55,009 nt of DNA from an uncultured Myxococcales bacterium (GCA_945875805.1 CAMCLY010000003.1:1-55009), one strand, 5' to 3'. Positions 41,108 through 52,500 are shown, numbered from the stretch's first letter. Translations and numbers: made by a program. Notes: generated from the sequence alone by a model not told the origin.

Positions 41108-43225
41108 ATGAAACGATTGTGCAAAATCGCGGTGTATACCCTGACGGGATTTGCGCTGGGATGTCTTCCTGGGGTGGCTGTGGGCGAAACTCGCGTGCCG
41201 TCGCGCACGATAAACCTCGTCTACGATGACTCCGGGAGCATGATTCGTCAGAGCAACGCGTATGTCGACACGTGGTGTCAGGCCAAATACGCGCTCGAAG
41301 TTGTCGCCGCCATGCTCGACGAACGCGACACCCTCAATGTCTATTACATGAGCGACTACGACACCGGGACGCAGTCCGGCCCGCGGATCACCCTCAGGGG
41401 CGGAGGCGGCCAGGCGAGCGTCGATCGCATTCACTCGACGATCACGTCTTTTGGCAACACGCCGTTTAATGCCGTGCGCCGCGCGCATGCCGATCTCAAG
41501 AAGGCCCGGTCCGACGAACGCTGGCTCGTCGTGCTCACCGACGGCGCCTTTGAAGACGGCCGCATGGAATCCCGGGAAGTGGTATCCTACTTTGAATCCG
41601 TCACCGCGGGCGACGCCGCGCGCGTCATGATGCTCGCCATGGGCCCCGAGGCGGCCTCCATCGAGCCCCAGGAATCGCGCGGCATTTATTTTTACAAGGC
41701 CGCATCGAGCACCGATATTCTCCCCAAGCTCACCGAACTCAGCAACCGCATCTTTCAGAGAAATGCGCTCACGATTCTTCAAAAAGGCGACACATACCGC
41801 ACCGAGTTTGCCGTCCCGATGAAACAGCTCATCGTGTTTGCGCAGGGCCCCGGAGTCGACGCGCGCATTGCCATGCACGATGCCCAATCGGCCGCGACGT
41901 CTCCGTCCTCCCAGGTGCACGTCGTCCACTCGACGCAGTCTTCCGTCCAGAATCCCCCCGGAGCCGTCGTCGCCTCCAACCTCAACGGCGTCGTGGCCAC
42001 GTTTGACGGCCCGTTTGCACCGGGTGCCTACACGTTTGACGTCTCAGGTGCCGAAAGTCTCGACGTATACTACAAGCCCAACGTCGCCATCCGGGCCTAC
42101 CTGCACGACGCCGACGGGCGTGCCGTCACCGACGACGCCGACATCGTCAACGGCAGGTATCGTCTGACCTTCGGTTTTGTCGACGCCGATACCGCCCAGA
42201 CCGTCACCGACACCAGCCTCCTCGGAGACATCGACTACCAGGCCACCCTGGTCAACACATCGCCGGACGGAACCCAACATACCCTCACCGTCGCCTCCGG
42301 CGACGAAATCGAACTCCGCGAAGGCCGGGTGGCCTTCGACGTCACGGCGAAATTTCTCGATTACAACACGGTGCGCACCCACCTCGATTTTGAAGTGTTC
42401 TATCGCGCCAATCTTCTCTACCAAATCCAGAACAAGCCCACCTATCGTCTCACCAAAGACGGCCTTATCAATCCTCAGGATCCCATCGTCGTCACCGTCG
42501 CCCTCGACGAGGCAGGGACTCCGCTGTCGGCCCAGGACTGGGCCGACATGCCTTTGCCTGAGATCACGATGGACGCCGCCCTCGGCGGTCTTCACGTCGA
42601 GAAAAGTGCCACCATCGGCGAGTTTTTGATCACCCCGGAACTCGGAGAGATCGATCCCTTTGAAGCCGCCACGGGAAACATTCCGTTTGCCGTCCGCGGC
42701 GAATTTCATAAAGGCAAATCCTCGGCGGCCGGCCGTCTCTCCGAATCGTTTGAAATTCAGGACGACATTTCTTCGCTGGAGCGCACCCTTCGCTGGATTC
42801 AGGACTCCTGGCGCACCCTTCTGGCCTGGATGTTCGCCGCTTTTTTCATCATCGGATATCTGCCCGGCGTCAAAAAGCGGTTTTCCAAAAAGATCCCCTC
42901 GTCGATTCCAATCAAAGGCGATCCCGTCAAATTCAGAGGGAAATCGACGTCCGGCAAAGGCATATTCCAAAAGGACATCCTGTCCATCCTTCTGCCTTAC
43001 AAAGCCGAAACGGGTTCGGTCGTGTTCCGAAGCCTCGGGATAAAATCCTTCAGACTCAAAGCCGGGAGCGGTTCCCGCGTCTTTCTCGAAAATGCCCAGG
43101 CGTTCAAAGACAATAAAAATTACGACTTTTCAAGGGAGATCAAAATCCCGTTTTCCTTTGGAATCAATACGCAAATCACCGTCAAGACCGACGATTTTGT
43201 GTACAGATTCAAACTACAGAAATAG
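41108..43225 (+). CDS. Membrane-anchored von Willebrand factor A protein of the tubulin-like system
   Basis: A 705-aa protein starting at ATG 41108 (CAGGAA upstream) with a signal sequence (MKRLCKIAVYTLTGFALGCL). A vWA domain follows directly (about 34-230): VYDDSGSM gives the MIDAS residues Asp40, Ser42 and Ser44, and WLVVLTDGAFEDGR carries the distal Asp. Residues about 240-560 are beta-rich repeats resembling Ig-like modules (FAPGAYTFDVSGAE). One transmembrane helix (about 570-590, LLAWMFAAFFIIGYL) is followed by a basic cytoplasmic tail of about 115 residues. The topology puts the metal-binding vWA outside the cytoplasm and the tail facing the tubulin-like protein encoded next. Inferred role: periplasmic sensor or anchor of the complex. 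Confidence 0.82.
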   Translation: MKRLCKIAVYTLTGFALGCLPGVAVGETRVPSRTINLVYDDSGSMIRQSNAYVDTWCQAKYALEVVAAMLDERDTLNVYYMSDYDTGTQSGPRITLRGGGGQASVDRIHSTITSFGNTPFNAVRRAHADLKKARSDERWLVVLTDGAFEDGRMESREVVSYFESVTAGDAARVMMLAMGPEAASIEPQESRGIYFYKAASSTDILPKLTELSNRIFQRNALTILQKGDTYRTEFAVPMKQLIVFAQGPGVDARIAMHDAQSAATSPSSQVHVVHSTQSSVQNPPGAVVASNLNGVVATFDGPFAPGAYTFDVSGAESLDVYYKPNVAIRAYLHDADGRAVTDDADIVNGRYRLTFGFVDADTAQTVTDTSLLGDIDYQATLVNTSPDGTQHTLTVASGDEIELREGRVAFDVTAKFLDYNTVRTHLDFEVFYRANLLYQIQNKPTYRLTKDGLINPQDPIVVTVALDEAGTPLSAQDWADMPLPEITMDAALGGLHVEKSATIGEFLITPELGEIDPFEAATGNIPFAVRGEFHKGKSSAAGRLSESFEIQDDISSLERTLRWIQDSWRTLLAWMFAAFFIIGYLPGVKKRFSKKIPSSIPIKGDPVKFRGKSTSGKGIFQKDILSILLPYKAETGSVVFRSLGIKSFRLKAGSGSRVFLENAQAFKDNKNYDFSREIKIPFSFGINTQITVKTDDFVYRFKLQK

Positions 43226-43315
43226 CGCGCATCCGCGCGCCATCGGCATCTGACGGGATGCGACCAAGGGCGTTATACAAATTCATCTTTACATGGATAC
43301 AAACTCGTTTCACTC

Positions 43316-43383
43316 AAACAAGTACAGATTTGCCCTCAAACAAGTACAGATTTGCCCTCAAACAAGTACAGATTTGCCCTCAA
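43316..43383 (+). repeat. Three direct 22-bp repeats upstream of the tubulin-like gene
   Basis: Three copies of AACAAGTACAGATTTGCCCTCA with an exact 22-bp period (AGTACAG at 43321, 43343 and 43365), about 80 bp before the tubulin-like start. About two helical turns per unit would place bound proteins on one face of the DNA, as in operators or iterons. AGGAG precedes the ATG at 43464. Confidence 0.85.
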
Positions 43384-43463
43384 ATATCCGCGCAACAGTC
43401 ATTTTTATTTTGTATATATCCGTCCCATTCGGAAAGTAGAATTCATCACACAGGAGAAGAGCA

Positions 43464-46400
43464 ATGCCCGCACCCACACTTTTGGTAGGCCTTGGCGGCA
43501 CGGGATCAAAGATCGTGTTACGCGTTTCACGCCTCGTCACCGAATCCCAGCGACGCCACATCGGGTTTACCATATTCGACACCGACATCAACGAGTTGCG
43601 CGAAATTCGCGAGGCCAATCCTTTTGTCCATACGATCCAGACGTCGACGCGTCTTTCGGTGGGGGAATATCTGAACATCGACACGCACGCGCGCGACGAG
43701 TGGTTTCCGGTCAATGCCATCCTCAACAGCAAGACGCTCACCGAAGGCGCGGGTCAGGTGCGTGCGATTTCTCGCCTTGCCCTCGACACGGCGATTCGTG
43801 CCGGAAACATGAACGTCCTCCACACGGCCATCGAAAATCTCTACAAAGTCGAGGAAGAAGACAGCGAACAGGCGCTTCGCGTCGTCATCGTCAGTTCCCT
43901 GGCCGGGGGAACCGGTTCCGGCCTTATTCTTCCCGTCGCGCTCTACATCAAAAACTTCCTGGCCACGCGATTCCAGCAAAGCGCCAACATCATACGCGGA
44001 TTTTTCATCCTTCCGGAGGTCTTTTTTGAGGTCATCCGGGGGCAGACCGAACGCAACAACCTCATGTGCAATGCCTACGCGACGTTGCGCGAACTCGACG
44101 CCTTCCTTATGAAGGGCGACGGCACGCTGCCCGAAAAATACGAACAAACCGCCCGCATCGAATTTCCCCGCGTCGGTTCCCACGAATTTGACGAGTACCA
44201 CGTCCGTCCTTACGATTATTGTTTCCTGTTCGACGCCCAAAACACATCCGGTCGCAAACTCAACGATTTCAACCAATACCTCGATCATGCCGCCAACTGC
44301 ATCTACTCGCAGTCGATCGGTCCGATGAACAAACGCAGCAACTCGTCCGAAGACAACACCATCCGCGAACTCTGCGCGCAACGCGGCCGCAACCGCTATG
44401 CCGGCGCCGGTTGTTCGATGCTCGTCTATCCCGTCGAAGACGTCAAAGAATACGTTGCACTCAAATGGACTCAACAGACCGTGTCGGAGCAATGGCTCAA
44501 GTTCGACCGGATGTATCTCGAAAAAGTCAAAAGTGTGGCCACCATGCGCAACCAAGGGCTCTCCGTGCGCGACATTTCGGCCGCCCAGGACTACATCCAA
44601 ACGGTCGAGGCGCTCTGCGCCCAGAAAGATCCCTTCGCCGTGTCGATCGTAGACCAATGCGCCCTGTTCGACGAGGACGGCCTCAATCGTATCTCAAACA
44701 GCTGGGAATCGTATCTAACACAACTGCTTAACTTTGTCGAATCGAGCGGCGAGGGCCAAAGCTCCGAACGGCAAAAAGCCCTTAACGCCATCGACGGCAT
44801 TACCGGCGGGAGCGACTCATGGCAGAGCCTCGTCGATGCCTACAAAGAAATGGCGCGCTACTATCAAGCCGTCCGGAAACACTGCGAATCGGTTGCCCCG
44901 AATCTGGCATACACGATATTTAAGGCCCAGGGCGACCACGTCACCAAAGAGAAACGCGGCTACCAGCTCGAAACATACCTGCGCGATGCCGAGGGACGCT
45001 TCATTCACCCCAACGCCGTGCGCTATTTTCTCTATCAGTGCCAGGACTGTCTCAAGGCCGAATGGCTCCGCCTCGACGTGGATTACAACGAAGTCGACTC
45101 GTTTTTTGACAGTTTTGAAACTGACGATCTCTTTGACGACAAATCGACTGTAGACGTCCAGGAGACGGTCGAACAGCTCACCAATCGCAAACTCCCTCTC
45201 GTCGCCAAGCTGTCCAAAAAGCTGACGAGCGATCAGGAGGACATAAAGGAGCTCTTCAACAAATACATGACCCGCGTCGAAGAGTATCGAAACCTTACCC
45301 TCAAACGCGACGTGATCAAGGAAGGCATGGACTACGTCCAGAGGCTATGCGATGCCTTCGAAAGTTTTTATCGCACCTTTGAATCCAAGACGCTTTCCAT
45401 TGGAAGGCGTCTTGGCGAGATCGCCAAAAAGTATCAGCACACCCAGGGCAAGACGACGCGCTACGTCTGCGCCACCGCCTCGTGCATGGACAAACTCGTC
45501 GAACGCATCCCCTTTACCGGCAGCGCCATCACGATCGACGGCGATTTGTCCGACGAGATCTACTCCAAAGTCCGGAGTTTCGCCATGATTTCTCAGGAGG
45601 AACGCCCGGACAACGGCCGGTATTACAGCGATCTCTTTGACGACGGCATCGTCGGGTATTTCTCCCGAAAAATGATGCAGACCTACGGGCCACAGATCGA
45701 CATGGACATTCTGACCGCCCTGGAACAGGAGGCCGAGTTTGAAGGAAAGGGGATGGAATCTGCCAAACAGGAACAATACGTCAAACAAATCATCGAAAAC
45801 ACGCGCAAGATGTCGACGCCTTTTATCGAAAAACCCATGGGAGAACAGCGCGAGCCCATCTCGGCATGTACCTACAATCCGTCCATCGATCCCAACGACG
45901 GCTCGCCGCGTTCGGAGCTGATTGCCAAGGAACTGTGCAATCACGGCGGGACGCCGGATGCCGACATCGGTCGCAACATGATCATGTTTTACCAGTCGAT
46001 TTACGGCCTGCGAGCCAACAAGCTGTCCAAGTTCGCCCCGGAAGTGCCCGGCGTACACGGCATGGGCGCCTACTACAAAGCCTATTATGAACTCGTCAAT
46101 CAGGTGACGCCAAACTATCGCCTCACCCCGGTCATCACGCCCCACATCGACCGAAACTGGCATCTCATCACCCATCTGCCGGATCTGGACGAAACAAACC
46201 AGAAAGCCCAGGAAACGCGGATCTACCGGGCATTTGTGCTCGGTTTGATATATCATTACATTATACAGAAACCGATTTCCGACGCGCGTTATCTATACAA
46301 ACTCGAAGTCGAGGGATGTCTCCCCGAGGATTTTGTCGTCAGCAACCGCACGCCCTGCGATCTGTTCTATGAAATTCTGGATGCCCTCTCGATCAATCCC

Positions 46401-47174
46401 GTCGTCGTCACGCGTCTGGTTCAGGCCGTGGAACGGCGCATGACCAAAGAACTCAACGCAAAAGTACAGTTTGAAGACAGCGAATTTGTACGCCAATTGA
46501 ATCGGTTGAGAATCGTCGAATACGAACGCAAAAATGTCGAGGCATTCCACCTCGATCGCGTGTCGATTTTTGATTTTCCGGCGCTGCTCAATGTATCGGC
46601 TCCGGACGGCACGTTTGATATTTCACAGGGATGCGATTTGTTGCGCGTCGAACTCGACGAAGTCTATCGATACGTCAAGTCCATGACGGAACCCAATGCC
46701 CTGAACGATACGTTTGAGAAGTTCATCGTTGGTCAGTATGCGATTTTCTGTGAAAATCGACGCACCTTTTCCCATTACGACAAGCTCGTATGGCTGATGG
46801 GCGAACTCAAGCGCATGGCCTGCGAACGACTCCGCGAACTCGAGCTGGATGACGGGTGTCAGGCGATCGACGAACTCGACCGTCGATGTACGACCGACGC
46901 GCCTTCCGAACGCCAGGGGAGCCTCGCCGAGGATGAGGACGACGAAGACGAGGTCCGGGCCATTGCCGGTTCATCCGCCTCCCGGACCGATGCCGGCGAT
47001 CGCATGATTTCTCTCGCCGAACACGAAGAGGAAGTCTCGGCACTGCGGAAGACCATCGCACAAATGGAAAAGCAGTACGCGTCGCTATCGCAGGAAATAG
47101 ATCGGCGGCTGACCACCCTGAGTCAGCAGATGGAACGGATTCAGTTGCAAAAAAATGACGATCCAAAGACGTGA
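43464..47174 (+). CDS. Large tubulin/FtsZ-superfamily protein (Tubulin_2-like)
   Basis: A 1236-aa cytoplasmic protein. The first 350 residues show the tubulin-type GTPase fold: LLVGLGGTGSKIVLRV at the N-terminus, IFDTD after the second strand, and the tubulin signature GGTGSG at residues 148-153 in VIVSSLAGGTGSGLILPV. Residues about 350-1150 are long, mostly helical and without a recognised domain. The last 45 residues form a coiled coil (VSALRKTIAQMEKQYASLSQ). It is far longer than FtsZ (about 400 aa) and lies outside any division-gene cluster. Members of such divergent FtsZ-like families have been proposed to remodel membranes, often beside vWA and membrane-protein genes, as here. GTP binding and polymerisation are inferred. 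The ATG has AGGAG upstream. Confidence 0.88.
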   Translation: MPAPTLLVGLGGTGSKIVLRVSRLVTESQRRHIGFTIFDTDINELREIREANPFVHTIQTSTRLSVGEYLNIDTHARDEWFPVNAILNSKTLTEGAGQVRAISRLALDTAIRAGNMNVLHTAIENLYKVEEEDSEQALRVVIVSSLAGGTGSGLILPVALYIKNFLATRFQQSANIIRGFFILPEVFFEVIRGQTERNNLMCNAYATLRELDAFLMKGDGTLPEKYEQTARIEFPRVGSHEFDEYHVRPYDYCFLFDAQNTSGRKLNDFNQYLDHAANCIYSQSIGPMNKRSNSSEDNTIRELCAQRGRNRYAGAGCSMLVYPVEDVKEYVALKWTQQTVSEQWLKFDRMYLEKVKSVATMRNQGLSVRDISAAQDYIQTVEALCAQKDPFAVSIVDQCALFDEDGLNRISNSWESYLTQLLNFVESSGEGQSSERQKALNAIDGITGGSDSWQSLVDAYKEMARYYQAVRKHCESVAPNLAYTIFKAQGDHVTKEKRGYQLETYLRDAEGRFIHPNAVRYFLYQCQDCLKAEWLRLDVDYNEVDSFFDSFETDDLFDDKSTVDVQETVEQLTNRKLPLVAKLSKKLTSDQEDIKELFNKYMTRVEEYRNLTLKRDVIKEGMDYVQRLCDAFESFYRTFESKTLSIGRRLGEIAKKYQHTQGKTTRYVCATASCMDKLVERIPFTGSAITIDGDLSDEIYSKVRSFAMISQEERPDNGRYYSDLFDDGIVGYFSRKMMQTYGPQIDMDILTALEQEAEFEGKGMESAKQEQYVKQIIENTRKMSTPFIEKPMGEQREPISACTYNPSIDPNDGSPRSELIAKELCNHGGTPDADIGRNMIMFYQSIYGLRANKLSKFAPEVPGVHGMGAYYKAYYELVNQVTPNYRLTPVITPHIDRNWHLITHLPDLDETNQKAQETRIYRAFVLGLIYHYIIQKPISDARYLYKLEVEGCLPEDFVVSNRTPCDLFYEILDALSINPVVVTRLVQAVERRMTKELNAKVQFEDSEFVRQLNRLRIVEYERKNVEAFHLDRVSIFDFPALLNVSAPDGTFDISQGCDLLRVELDEVYRYVKSMTEPNALNDTFEKFIVGQYAIFCENRRTFSHYDKLVWLMGELKRMACERLRELELDDGCQAIDELDRRCTTDAPSERQGSLAEDEDDEDEVRAIAGSSASRTDAGDRMISLAEHEEEVSALRKTIAQMEKQYASLSQEIDRRLTTLSQQMERIQLQKNDDPKT

Positions 47175-47302
47175 TTTCCGTGACGGCGCGGATCGTCCGA
47201 TGTACGTCCGTCGTTGGAAATGCGCCATGCAGAGCATTGGGGTTTGACCCTCCTCCCCCTCTCCCCGGGAGAGGGGGCCGGGGGGAGAGGGGCGCGGGGG
47301 GT

Positions 47303-47354
47303 AGCGGCGTATTGAGCCCGGAGGGCGAAATAGACGCGTAGGGGGCTCTCCCCC
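47303..47354 (-). repeat. Bulged-G hairpin with tandem G-A mismatches plus G-tract hairpin (locus D)
   Basis: On the plus strand, GTATTGA-GCCC-GGA-GGGC-GAAATAG (47308-47332) with outer stem arms GCGGC and ACGCG. A G-tract hairpin (GGGGG...CCCCC, 47340-47354) lies next to it. Its layout and the GA steps match locus B. It follows the tubulin-like stop and explains most of the 288-bp gap. Confidence 0.72.
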
Positions 47355-47462
47355 TCCCCAGAAAAGAAAAACGCTTTGGAGGACATGCCATTGTGGACCA
47401 GAACGGAGCATTTCCTTCCCAATGGGTGCCAGCGAACATGTGTTTGACAGGCGAGGCTGGCC

Positions 47463-49523
47463 GTGTTTGAGGTGCGCAACGTGTTTACTATAATATTTCT
47501 CGACAGCCATGCCGCGACGAGGATGGCGCCTTATTCGTTTTTGTTCCGTCCGTTTGAGCTTCAGGGGCGGCTGGCCATGTGCCACTGGGACGAGGAGGGG
47601 ACGACGCTCGAATCGGCGGTGGGGCAGCTGGCAGGGCTTCTTGAGGGCAAGACGGAATGGCGCGCGTTGGTGGTGCACAGCGACGCGCTGGACGACACGT
47701 CTCCCCGACCTGCGGCTTCACGTCTCAATCCGTTTGACTATTCGGAGTCGGACACCGAGACCGGCCCGCATGAAAGTCCCGTCCCCCTGATTCGTCTGAC
47801 GCATATATTGTGCGGTTTTCCGCCGTCGCCGCGGATGGAATTTGAGGAGGGGTATGCGTATTACGACGAGGCGCTTGGGCGCGAGGTGCGCGTGGCTCGC
47901 AGCGAAATGGCGGCCCAGACGGGCGAAGACGGGGAGGATGTCGTCAGGCAGTTTGCTTTGCGTCACGACGTGCCGACGGAAATGTTCAAACCCGTGTTTG
48001 TCGAAAAACCGCCCAGCCCGGAAGAACGGGAAGCGCTTGCGCGGCTTTGCGCCCAATATCCGTCTGTGGTGGTGCGGCCGTCGGAGGTTCTTCTGCTGGG
48101 CTGGCAACGGGCGGCGGAGGATGAGGAAAAGCGGCGCATGGGGAACTCATGGAACACCAGGCGCAGCGAGGGGGCGTCGTTTTGCGAGCAGAACCAGTAT
48201 CCGGAGACATGCCGTTTTCTGGTGAGCGTGATGCACACGCAGGATGCGGGACAGTTTGAACGCGACATGATGTCGTTCTGGAATGCGACGCTGACGCTTG
48301 CGCTCAACCGCGTGCCGTCGGCATACCTTCAGGCATACCGGCTTTATCGCGTTGGGGTGGAGTTTGACCGGGCCGTGCTGGACGACATGCTCAGCGCCCA
48401 TCTGCAGCAACTCTCCAAAGCGCGAATGATGGTGCAGGGCGAGCTGGACAAAGAACCGGTGGCGACCTTTGCCAAGACCGAAACGCTCGTGCCGACGCAA
48501 CACGTGCCCGTCGTCATCGAACAGGACGACGAGCGGAGCCTTTTTGAGGACGTGGAGCGTTCGCCTCACGACGAACCCACGGAAGACGAACAGGCCCGTC
48601 AAATCGAAGAAAAAAAGAAAAAAACGAACGAAAACACGCGGGATCCGCGACGCGCCATCGATCGGGCGGCCCAGTTTCTGCGCCTGAAATCACGTCGTTT
48701 TCTCGATCAGGGGTGTGAGCTGGACGAAGTTCAGACCGAACATCTCGCCGCATTTATCCGGGATCTCGAGGCCCGGACTTTGTCCATGCGGCCCAAAAAC
48801 CGATATGATGCCGAACGATTTAAACAGGTGGCCCAGTCGGTCGACACCGATGTGGCGCGCAACGCCAGTCATTCGATGTCCAGCCATGCACGCCATACGG
48901 CGTTTGTCATCGCGAGTCTCATCGTTCTCTTTGGATTTGCGCCCTATCTTTGGTACGCGTTCAAACGACACGACGCCATGCCGGTCGCGGCGTGTGTCCT
49001 GACGATAGGGCTCGTGGCAGCAACCCTGCTGGGGGGATACGCGGCGCTCAGGATAAGCCAAAAAAAAGAACTCGACATCATTGATCAGTGCATGAATCCA
49101 ATCAAAGAATGCGAAGAAGCCGTGCTGACGACACGCAACGAATACGACACCTATTTCACCAATATATGTACTTTGATGAAAGCCTACTCCATGCAGACCA
49201 ATGCCCATCAAAGCGAGGATGAAATGACGCGCACGAGACGTGTGCTTAAACAGCATCTTTCCGCCATGGATCATGCCATAGAGCGAGATCTCAAGTGGTT
49301 TAGTGCATTTGAGATACCGCGTCTTGACGCCGAAAACGAATCGTCCCACCTCGCGTTTGACATGCAGACCGTCCCGTCTGACAATCCGATATATTATTTA
49401 TCCCCCTGTCAGGAAGGCGATATCATTCCCCTCAATCACAGTGGCGACTGTGTCGGTGCCCCTTACGGTTTTGTACATCGCCTGACGATTGAACACGACG
49501 AACTTCTGGAACCGACGATTTAA
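47463..49523 (+). CDS. Two-TM protein of the tubulin-like system
   Basis: A 686-aa protein of unknown family. Residues 1-330 are mixed alpha/beta (YSFLFRPFELQGRLAMCHWD near the start). A charged linker with KKKKT follows (about 340-400), then helices. Two membrane helices lie at about 478-500 and 507-532, and a coiled-coil-like helical tail of about 150 residues ends the protein. Both termini should therefore be cytoplasmic. The start is uncertain: GTG 47463 (GAGG six bases before), GTG 47481 and ATG 47523 are all possible. It lies between the tubulin-like and helicase-like genes, 20 bp before the latter, so it probably links the complex to the inner membrane. Confidence 0.7.
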   Translation: MFEVRNVFTIIFLDSHAATRMAPYSFLFRPFELQGRLAMCHWDEEGTTLESAVGQLAGLLEGKTEWRALVVHSDALDDTSPRPAASRLNPFDYSESDTETGPHESPVPLIRLTHILCGFPPSPRMEFEEGYAYYDEALGREVRVARSEMAAQTGEDGEDVVRQFALRHDVPTEMFKPVFVEKPPSPEEREALARLCAQYPSVVVRPSEVLLLGWQRAAEDEEKRRMGNSWNTRRSEGASFCEQNQYPETCRFLVSVMHTQDAGQFERDMMSFWNATLTLALNRVPSAYLQAYRLYRVGVEFDRAVLDDMLSAHLQQLSKARMMVQGELDKEPVATFAKTETLVPTQHVPVVIEQDDERSLFEDVERSPHDEPTEDEQARQIEEKKKKTNENTRDPRRAIDRAAQFLRLKSRRFLDQGCELDEVQTEHLAAFIRDLEARTLSMRPKNRYDAERFKQVAQSVDTDVARNASHSMSSHARHTAFVIASLIVLFGFAPYLWYAFKRHDAMPVAACVLTIGLVAATLLGGYAALRISQKKELDIIDQCMNPIKECEEAVLTTRNEYDTYFTNICTLMKAYSMQTNAHQSEDEMTRTRRVLKQHLSAMDHAIERDLKWFSAFEIPRLDAENESSHLAFDMQTVPSDNPIYYLSPCQEGDIIPLNHSGDCVGAPYGFVHRLTIEHDELLEPTI

Positions 49524-49543
49524 CTTCTCCCTGTGTAATTGAT

Positions 49544-52500
49544 ATGGACAATACTTTTTTATACGCCATTCTATTTAGCCTGTTCTATCTCATTCCCTGC
49601 CTTCTCTGCGCAAAATTCAATCTAAAAAAGCCCATTCGTGCCCGGCAAATTCTCATGCCGGTGATTGCGGTTTTATATTGTTTAATCGCCATGATTGGCC
49701 TGCAGTCGTTATCCGACGCGCTTTCGACATCTATTCAGGGCAACGAAACGTGGTTTGAATGTCTGGCTCACCAGGATCTTTCCATCCTGAGCATACACGT
49801 CATTTTTATCCTCAATGCCGTCCTGGCCTTTGTATTTTTGGCCCTCAAACTCGCCCTTCTTCCCATCTTAAAACGCATATTCAGCTCAGATTCCATGTTG
49901 GATGAAACGGCCGGTCTTGTGGCTTATGAACAGAAATATGGCATCCTTGAAGAATCGGACGAAACCAACGAAATGGACGAAGCCGACGGAGCTTCCGGAA
50001 AATGGTGGATTCTCAAGCCCGACGCAAGACAATTTAAGCGCCTGTTTTTGGGATTCTATATTGCGTTTTTTATCGTCATCGCCATTCTCTATTTTGTATC
50101 TTATTTTCATTCAGAATGGACAGTCTTTCATGTACCTTTCTATCCTGTATTTGGCATCCTCATTTTCGGAGAGGTGTTTTTCGCCCTCAATGGCATTGAA
50201 AAAATCAAAGAAGTCGAGGCGAGTACAGAGCCCAAACGCACACTTGCGCCAAATTTTGCCGCTCTCAGGGAAGAACTGCTCGGTACGTTTGGAGAACATA
50301 TTTTACAGGATAAAATCATCGAACCCGGACAAATTGCGACCATAAAAGACGAAGACATCGCCGATCTCATTTCGGGCGAGGATTCGCCCGAAACCATTGT
50401 ACGCGCGCATTTTCTTGCACTCCTTCACGAAAGGCATGCTCTCAATCTCAACAACATTCAATCCTGTTTGTGGCTGATGAAAGGAAAAAGCGTTCTCTTT
50501 TATCAGCCATTCTATCGAGATCTGACAGATTACCTCATGTTGCCGATCGTCAAGCAGTTCATGCGATACCAAAAATGCCTCGTCATCGTGTCTCGCACAT
50601 CGGCCGCTCAGGACGTCTGCCAGTGGCTCCAAGACGCCCTGACCGCTTTTTCGGGCACGTCGAGTTTATGGAAAGCCGGCATTCTGTCCACAGACGCCGA
50701 CGATCTCGATGCCGGGATTCTCCGTTTCAGCGACATCTACAATCGCGACATTCTCCACGCGCATCGCGAGTTTTTCCAGCACGTCGGCTTCGTCCTCCTC
50801 ATCGAACCTTCACACATTCTCACGACCGGACAGATGGGACTCCGTCTCCTCCTCGCCCAATGCGGCACACGGAATGCCCATATGGACGCCGAAAACGCCA
50901 TGGTCTTTTGTGCCTGCGATCGCAACTGTGACGGACTCGTCGATGCGCTTTCACACACCTTAAAGACAAACCTCACCCTCGTCACCGCCACCTCGCAGAG
51001 TTCGGCCAACCGAACATACCTCTATTGGGACACCGACGGAGAGGACGCACACCACGTCCTCATGCCCGATGTTTCGCATTACCTGGGCATAGGTACCGAG
51101 ATTAATCTCCTGGCCCTCAAACACGATATTCGCCCCGCCTGCTGGATCAGCGGTGAACAGTTTGCCACCGTCGATATGAAATGGATCGACGGCCAGTACT
51201 ATCCGCAAATGTGTTCTGTCGCAAACATCCCCACAAATCAGGCGATTTTTAACGAACTCTTTGAAGTTCAGCCCAACCTCTGGAATATATCTATTCACGA
51301 AAAAGCCTGTTATACGGTCGAAGATGAATTTAAAAATTTGTATGAAATGACGCGTTTGTATTCGACTCGTACGACAGATGAAGGATGTTTTAATGTACTC
51401 AGCGAACACTATTTGTTGCGCGATTACATGATCGAACACATACAGACGCTGGCCACAGATCCCAAAGCCATCCCCACCATTGTCCCCGATTTTGCCCGGA
51501 CCGAACGCAATATCGTGTTAAAAATCATCATGAAAATGCGCATGGAATCCGTCCGGGAACACGAAATCGAAAAAGAACTCACCCTGGCCGGACTCCTCAA
51601 GCCAGGCGAATCCACCCCTGCGCGCCTCAACACCCTTTTTGAAAAATATTGCGGCGTCACCACGCCTTCTCTCAAACCCGAGTGGAAAAACGAACGCCAA
51701 AAAGACGCCATGACCACCGTCCCCGTGCGATACTGTACCATCGCGCAAGATACCGATCTCGACGTCTATGCACAAAAATTGCGCCCCGCTTACTTCATCG
51801 CCGAAGACGAATTCGGAAACAAATACTTCGTCGGATCCATCCTCTACGGACACGTCTTCCAAGCCTACCTCCCAGGACAGTTTATATCTTTTGAGGGGAA
51901 ATACTATCAGGTGCGGACGATCACACCCGAAAATGGCATCGTCCTGCGAAGAGCTGCCGACCATCTCGCCGGGCGCACCTACTATCGACAAATCCAGCAC
52001 ATCGCCCTCAAACACTGGATCCCAGACGACGGACTCGCAAACCACCGAACCCTCACCCAATGGAACCACGGTTCCGCACAAACCCTCGAAATCACACACG
52101 GTTTTGCCGACCTCACCATCCATACCCACGGATATGTCGAATCCAGTCGTCCATGCGATCTCAAACACGCGCGTTTCTATCAACTCAACGCCATTCCAGA
52201 CCGACAGTACACCCACAAAAGCGTATTGAAACTCACCCTCCCAAACTCCACCCCCGCCATCCGATATACCTTGTGCCTCCTGTTAAACGAAATCTTCAAA
52301 ACCCTCTACCCCAAAGCCTACCCCTATATTTGCGCCACCACGACCATCCAGAGCGACACCCTCGGCTTCATGCAGCACGCCATGCCCTCCTTTGAAGACG
52401 ACACGCCCTCGCCGCAAAACCTGCCCCCCACCCCACAAACACAGGACGATACCATCCCACAATCCCCCCTCATTTCGGACGACACACCCTTCGTGTACTT

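Noticed and set aside
43464-47174. FtsZ cell-division protein
   Set aside because: Three times too long, diverged outside the GGTGSG loop, and not in a division-gene cluster.
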